Source: Megaleporinus macrocephalus (lineage: Eukaryota > Chordata > Actinopteri > Characiformes > Anostomidae). Taken from it: a DNA stretch of 64,000 nucleotides. A model generated the notes under the pieces. The model saw nothing but the letters and a program-made list of their open reading frames with translations. It made no database searches and was not told the origin of the DNA. Shown one piece after another: positions 60,621 to 64,000 of this stretch. Position numbers and translations under genes: made by a program. Each line of letters starts with the position of its first letter. Position 1 is the first letter of the stretch. The stretch is from NCBI GenBank assembly GCA_021613375.1, contig CM038708.1:33296059-33360058 (forward strand). Reading direction: 5' to 3'.

Positions 60621-63600
60621 AAACAAAAATCCCAAAAAACATGTTTCTTTTCGTGCTATTTTGCCTTAAAGCAGCCTGCATGTATCTCTCCACCAGGAAT
60701 GGCTTTAAAATTAGATGTGTATGACTTTATAAACAAGGTTTCAGGCATCAGGCAGCAAATTACTAACTATTTTGTGTATGAACTCTCTGTGAGGGAGCTT
60801 TTAGAAACAGAACTCTTCAGAAGTCAGGTTTCTATCACTGCTGCTGTGAACAGACTCAGACAGCTTCTGTCTTTTCTCAGGAGCAGCAGATTTCACATCA
60901 AATTGCTCTGAAAGACTTTGTTTACATCCTAACAATGTCATTTTGCAGCAGTTGTGAAAAATTGTTGTAATTCATTTTTTTTTTTTTATAAGAGGCTGAG
61001 GAGTCAAAACAGGACTCTGACGGTGTCTAGGAAAGAAGAAGTCCACATGTGGCTGTTATGTATCTGGAGGATTTTCTTTCCACAGAGGATTATTTTAGCC
61101 GAAATTACACCGACTTCTTCCCCGCACATCTGTGTCTCGCAGCAAAACAGAAGCTAATTACTGTGTGCAGAACAGAGCGTCGCCCACTGATCCACTGCTT
61201 TGTGTCTCCACACTCAGACGGAGAAGCGGACCTGCTTGTAATGGAAGAGCCGCTCTGTCACACTTTACTGCCTGGTACAAGCACGGAATCTCTTCTTCCC
61301 TGCAAACGGCTCCTGCAGCCGCACGTCGCATCACGTCGCGTCTGTGCTTCACGTTAGCTGAGCTGAGATGAGTCACTTCCAACAGACAGAGGAGCTCGGA
61401 ACCACACGGAGAAACAAACGCTTCTTCTCTGAGCCTGACAGGCTCGCTGTACAGAGCGCAAGGGCCCAGTCGAAGACGAGCACGTCTCTGATTCTCTCCC
61501 AGTCGTTTACTTTAAAGCTCTTCTTTCCCCAGACGGACCGCGATCACTTCTCTCCACTTCGCTCCTTAACTCTCACCAGCGCTTAAAACACCAACTACTT
61601 CATTAGAAACGCCTTCAAAGGAACGAGTGCAATTTACACCCTCCTCCACTCCAAATGTAGTCAGTCAGCCAACACGTTTGGCTTCACACTGGAGCTACAG
61701 GCAGGGACGGATTAAGGATAGTCTGGGCCCCTAGGCAAAGTGTTGCCCAGTGATAACAACCCCAATCCACGCCCCTCGTAATCAAGGGCCCTTTAATGGT
61801 ATGCCCTGCTCTTCTCTAGAGCACCCGGGTAGGGGCTCTCATAATCGGGGCCCTCTAAAATGATGCCCCCCTCTTTCCTAGGACCCCTAATAGTCAGAAG
61901 TGAAAGTCAAAGCAGTGCCACAACACCTCGTCCATTTGCATAAGGGCTAGGGCCCCCAAAACCATGGCTAGGTGCCCCAAAAGCATGGCTAGGGCCCCCA
62001 AGAGGCCTTGGGGTCAAAGTCCCTAAAAGTCAGAGGAATCCCTAAAATGGAGGGCCCTCGGAAATAAAAATATATTGGATCATAAATGTCGATAGGCATC
62101 GCAAAATGTTTAAGGCCGGGGTCCCCTCCAGGCCCCCTGACCTCAAGGGCCCCTGGGCGCTGGCCCCACTGACCTTACAGCATCAAATGCTGCTCTTCTC
62201 TCCATGCCAGGTTATGAAGACTCTGAAATAGGCCTGCTTATATAACAGACTATTATTTATAAACAGAGACGAGTGCACTGGTTAGATACAACACACCACT
62301 GACCGCCATCTTGGTCTGAACTGTGTGTCTTTCGTCTATTACTATAGTGAAGGGGGTGGTGCTAAAGTCAGAGGACATCCAGGGCCTAAGCCCCTTAAGC
62401 CCACCCTTGGTGTAGCTCGTGCTGAGCCAATTATCCCTAGTTGTGTCCTGACCCTCTTTATGTTAAAGTCAGCGAATTTTCTTAAAGTCACATGCGTCAT
62501 GTGTAATCAGGAACCTGCTTCTGTTCAATGAACTAAACCCACCCGACAACAACAAATCCTATTTACTGACCAAACAATATCATCAAAATGATATTACTGT
62601 TCTTCTATCTGTTCTTCTAACATGTTCATCATTCTCTTCTTCTCCTCCATGATTTCCTCTCTCGTCTCAACTCATCTCCTGTCTGGCTCTGTGTCTGGCT
62701 CTGTGTCTGGCTCTGTGTCTGGCTCTGTGTCTGGCTCTCACTGCTCCCTGTGTTGCTGTTTAACTGGCTTGTCCTCACTCTTGTCTTGTAAAACTGTGAT
62801 TCTACTGCTTCTTGTCCTTCCCTTCGTCTTTCTTTTCATCTTTTCATCACTTTAAATGACCTGCGCCTCAAATCATCAACTTAGTTTTAGGTAAATGGAT
62901 CATTTTGTATGAATGTTTATTTTTACAGTGAAGAAGAAATCATGTTTACTCCCTTCATGAAGAAGAGCTGTAGTAATGATGGGGGTCTCAAAAGGATTTC
63001 TTATGAACAGCTCAGAAGAATTTCAGTAAAAAATTTCAAAAAGAGTCATAAGTGATGAAATAAAGGTGTAAAAAACAAATTGGCACTTTGCTAGAAACAC
63101 GCATGGCCCTAAGCCAACCCTGACACCACCCAAGGCTTTCGCCACGGTTTCTGAGTGACGAACTGAAAATCCACTAAACAGGAGTCGCAAGTGTTTCCCC
63201 TTTGATAACTGCTTCCCACACGGGCTACCTTTCTAGTATTCAGTGTGAGCCACAGAGTGAATTCAGGTTAAAATGGAATCAGAGCAGCTTTGGGACCTAC
63301 AGTAGTGACGAGTGTAAGCAACAAAAAGATGCTACCAAGTAGTGGAGGTGCCAGAAAAGGAATCCAAAACAAACACAGGGAGATCTTAAATCACCAAATC
63401 CTTAGATGCAAAAAAGCCCCGTCTCTATAGATGAGTGAAAAATTAGCTGGAAGGTGACTTTAGACACAAGATATCACATGTAGAAGAACACACAGAACAT
63501 GCACATAAAAGGATGTGTGGAAAAAAACCTGCTAATGAAGATTCTTTATCATTCGGCTCTGGATTTCTGCAGAAAATGAAAGACGGTTTAATATCAACAC

Positions 63601-64000
63601 ATCCTAAATAAGCTATCCTGCAGCGAAGTAATGATCTGAAACAGTGCAGAGCCTACCAAGTAACGGTTTGATAGAATACATTAGTAAACCTACCGTCGCT
63701 CTTCAGCCCTGAGTATAAGAGGACATCTCTGGATTGACTGGATGAATTCAGAGCATGACAATAAGATCAAAGAATCTCATATGTGTTTAGAGTGTCAGTA
63801 AAAATGGTTACAGCTGAGGGGATACTGAAGTTGGTGGTAATTTTCAAAACAAATGGCAAAAATTTCTGGAAGGGAATTTGGGTAACACCTTACTGTATAA
63901 GGCTACATGACATTTAAACCTTGCATGACGACTGACATAAGCCAACCTGCTTTCTCCTGTAGGCCTGTTACAAAGGCTACTTTGGCTAACTTGAGCAAAA
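60621..64000 (+). other. ankrd33b intron 1, last part
   Basis: No exon is supported. 60780-60945 is a paralogue of the repeat at 27750-27905. 61690-62170 is a CG- and GGCCC-rich segment beginning GGCAGGGACGGATTAAGGAT, reminiscent of fish non-autonomous DNA elements. 62684-62740 holds about five copies of the 12-mer GGCTCTGTGTCT. The rest is unassigned. Confidence 0.5.

Overview
This is a eukaryotic genomic window, almost certainly from a ray-finned fish. It holds the syntenic set ATPSCKMT (FAM173B) - MARCHF6 - ANKRD33B, which lies together on human 5p15. It also holds fish-type interspersed elements (L2-clade LINEs with TTGAATC tails, Tc1/mariner and IS630-like relics, a Gypsy-style solo LTR) and very abundant minisatellites. 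Some of the dispersed repeats resemble those I recall from otophysan fish such as characins or catfish, but I cannot fix the species.

Layout. 1-715: last exon and 3' UTR of ATPSCKMT (+). About 1410-4865: a 72-bp satellite array between the genes. 5363-21104: the complete marchf6 coding region (+), 26 exons that splice in frame to 912 codons, followed by a 3' UTR of about 2 kb. Introns carry a Tc1 relic, a 25-bp minisatellite of about 1.5 kb and long GT/TA microsatellites. 23.1-28.3 kb: intergenic, with a flanked LINE fragment, a near-perfect 36-bp inverted repeat and small minisatellites.

28.3-41.3 kb is the most unusual region. It holds a minus-strand gene that I do not recognise. Six exons with canonical splice sites and uniform phase-1 introns give 316 codons, ending in a Pro/Arg/Gly-rich tail. 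The 5' part (first exon, second exon and a stop-containing second-exon paralogue, separated by telomere-like minisatellites) is present as three near-identical tandem modules of 3502 bp, upstream of one shared set of 3' exons.

41.4-54.3 kb is a transposon and satellite field: an L2 LINE with an internal deletion, two DDE transposase relics, a solo LTR with a 5-bp target duplication, two adjacent 36-bp minisatellites, an L2 tail nested in an older repeat, and a 3-kb array of a 61-bp unit that also occurs 23 kb away. 55083-55523 is the first coding exon of ankrd33b (+). Its first intron fills the rest of the window and contains a 1.7-kb 17/34-bp array.

The known genes are ordinary housekeeping or sensory-type genes and do not form a shared pathway: ER-associated degradation (MARCHF6), mitochondrial c-subunit methylation (ATPSCKMT) and an ankyrin-repeat protein (ANKRD33B). 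Exon boundaries were set by eye from reading frame and GT/AG sites. Satellite borders are good to about one unit.
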